This document shows, piece after piece, positions 21,254 through 22,076 of a DNA stretch of 22,076 bases. Made by a program: the position numbers and the translations under genes. Positions within the stretch are counted from its first letter, which is position 1, and each line of letters starts with the position of its first letter. Source of the DNA: an uncultured Collinsella sp. (GTDB taxonomy: Bacteria > Actinomycetota > Coriobacteriia > Coriobacteriales > Coriobacteriaceae). The notes beneath the pieces are model-generated. The model was not told the DNA's origin, did not search any database, and saw only the letters and a program-made list of their open reading frames with translations. The stretch lies in NCBI GenBank assembly GCA_902478995.1, contig CABSNF010000036.1, positions 1-22,076 of the forward strand. Direction: 5' to 3'.

Positions 21254-22076
21254 CTATTTCTTAAGAAGGTACGAATAGTTGTCGCGCACGGCCCTGATGG
21301 TCAGGCGGACGGCCTCGGGAAGACCGGTGTTGACGGCATCGACCGAGACGGTGCGGACCGTGCCGGCGACGCGGACCTTAAAGTGATCCTCATCCACGGC
21401 CAGAAAGCCCTCGTTCTCGGAGTTCTCCATGTCCTCCTCGCTCCAGAACAGGGTGAGCTTGTCCTTGTAGGGACGACCCTCCTGGTAGGGGCAGAACACG
21501 GCGCAGTTGCCGCACTCGTTGCACATGCCGTCGACGTGAACGACCTGATGCTTGGCCAGGCCCGGCACCTTAATGGCAACGTTGGCGCGGTTGGGGCACA
21601 CGTCGCAGCAGACCTCGCACACCGAGCCGCAGCCCAGGCAGCGGGTCTTGGTGCAGTTGCGCTTGTCGCGGCACAGCGACCCCTTGCGCTCGTAGCAGGT
21701 GTCCTCGCGGCCGGCCTTCTCGTTGCAGTCGGCGTACTTGTTAAAGTCCACGCCGGCGATGGCGCGTGCGACTTCGGCGGCGTCGGCAATAGCCTCGACC
21801 ACGGTGGCCGGACCGCGACGGCAATCGCCTGCAGCCCAGACGCCCTCGACGCCGGTGGAGGTGGCGGCAAGACGGCCGCGACGGTCGTGCTCGACGCCCG
21901 CGGCATCGTACAGGCTGGCATCGATGCCCTCGCCCACGGCGCAGATCACCGTGGTGGCGGAAAGCTCGACGGTCTCGCCCGTGGCGACGGGGCTGCGACG
22001 GCCGCTTGCATCCGGCTCGCCGAGCTCCATAACGTCGCAGGTCAGCACGGAGCCGTTGAGCGCCTTGGGCGCCAGC
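21254..22076 (-). CDS. ygfK: YgfK (Se-associated oxidoreductase), 3' part
   Basis: The last 273 codons; the frame stays open to the window edge, so the start lies beyond it. The visible part has the end of a glutamate-synthase-small-subunit-like FAD/NAD(P)H domain (GVWAAGDCRRGPATVVEAI). A cysteine-rich C-terminus follows: CYERKGSLCRDKRNC, then CLGCGSVCEVCCDVCP and CNECGNCAVFCPY. The E. coli homologue is a large protein of about 1000 aa, called a putative selenate reductase subunit. In gut anaerobes it is one of the genes linked to anaerobic uric acid degradation. It is first in the leftward ygfK-polyferredoxin-xdhD unit. It could couple NAD(P)H to ferredoxin-dependent purine reduction or oxidation. 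Confidence 0.9.
   Translation of the reverse strand, partial: LAPKALNGSVLTCDVMELGEPDASGRRSPVATGETVELSATTVICAVGEGIDASLYDAAGVEHDRRGRLAATSTGVEGVWAAGDCRRGPATVVEAIADAAEVARAIAGVDFNKYADCNEKAGREDTCYERKGSLCRDKRNCTKTRCLGCGSVCEVCCDVCPNRANVAIKVPGLAKHQVVHVDGMCNECGNCAVFCPYQEGRPYKDKLTLFWSEEDMENSENEGFLAVDEDHFKVRVAGTVRTVSVDAVNTGLPEAVRLTIRAVRDNYSYLLKK

Noticed and set aside
19251..21278. 675-codon plus-strand frame opposite xdhD and the ferredoxin gene
   Set aside because: It is antisense to two well-supported genes and spans their boundary, with low-complexity composition; a GC artefact.

Overview
The window looks like a contig end from a high-GC gut actinobacterium of the class Coriobacteriia, most likely Collinsella or a close relative. 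This is inferred from strong G/C preference at third codon positions, an anaerobe-type purine/selenium gene set, and small accessory ATPase and nuclease cassettes. No rRNA or tRNA is present to confirm it. Bases 1-24 are not genomic: they match the end of an Illumina Nextera (Tn5) adapter, so real sequence starts near base 25.

Left block (52-5059): ygeX, ygeY and ygeW run leftward from about 4.13 kb (diaminopropionate ammonia-lyase, M20-type hydrolase, knotted carbamoyltransferase). A YheO/PAS-type regulator is divergent from them. The 277-bp gap between ygeX and the regulator holds two copies of an AACRAA-N3-TTTGTT dyad, 51 bp apart, which are candidate operators. Right block (17.97-22.08 kb): ygfK (3' part only), a four-cluster polyferredoxin and a fused [2Fe-2S]-molybdopterin hydroxylase (XdhD type) form a tight leftward operon ending in a terminator near 17.88 kb. 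In other anaerobes these two gene sets sit together in the selenium-dependent molybdenum hydroxylase / anaerobic uric acid cluster. Together they would carry oxidative or reductive purine steps (XdhD, YgfK, ferredoxin) and processing of the ring-opened ureido/amino products to pyruvate, ammonia and carbamoyl phosphate (YgeW, YgeY, YgeX).

Middle block (5.1-17.9 kb): about 12 kb of unrelated genes separates the two halves. It begins with a membrane-anchored Pro/Ala-rich protein (5183-6145) and a 97-aa orphan with an almost leaderless promoter. Next is a leftward four-gene run: a DEDDh exonuclease, a small gene broken by a frameshift, a 787-aa protein with a glycine-zipper membrane segment, and a GmrSD-like DUF262/DUF1524 nuclease. 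This run is a candidate anti-phage cassette. Then come two leftward AAA-type ATPases with nuclease-like C-termini (AAA_14/DUF4143 and ATPase_2/DUF234). Each has an unusual promoter: five tandem 23-bp repeats ahead of one, and a perfect 25-bp-arm inverted repeat ahead of the other. Last is a rightward AbiEi-like/DUF559-like protein, bracketed by two arrays of a roughly 62-bp-period dyad repeat family.

The most interesting structures are the promoter repeats of the two ATPases, the dyad repeat arrays around the AbiEi-like gene, the composite exonuclease/zipper/GmrSD operon with its one-base lesion, and the paired dyads in the ygeX-regulator gap.
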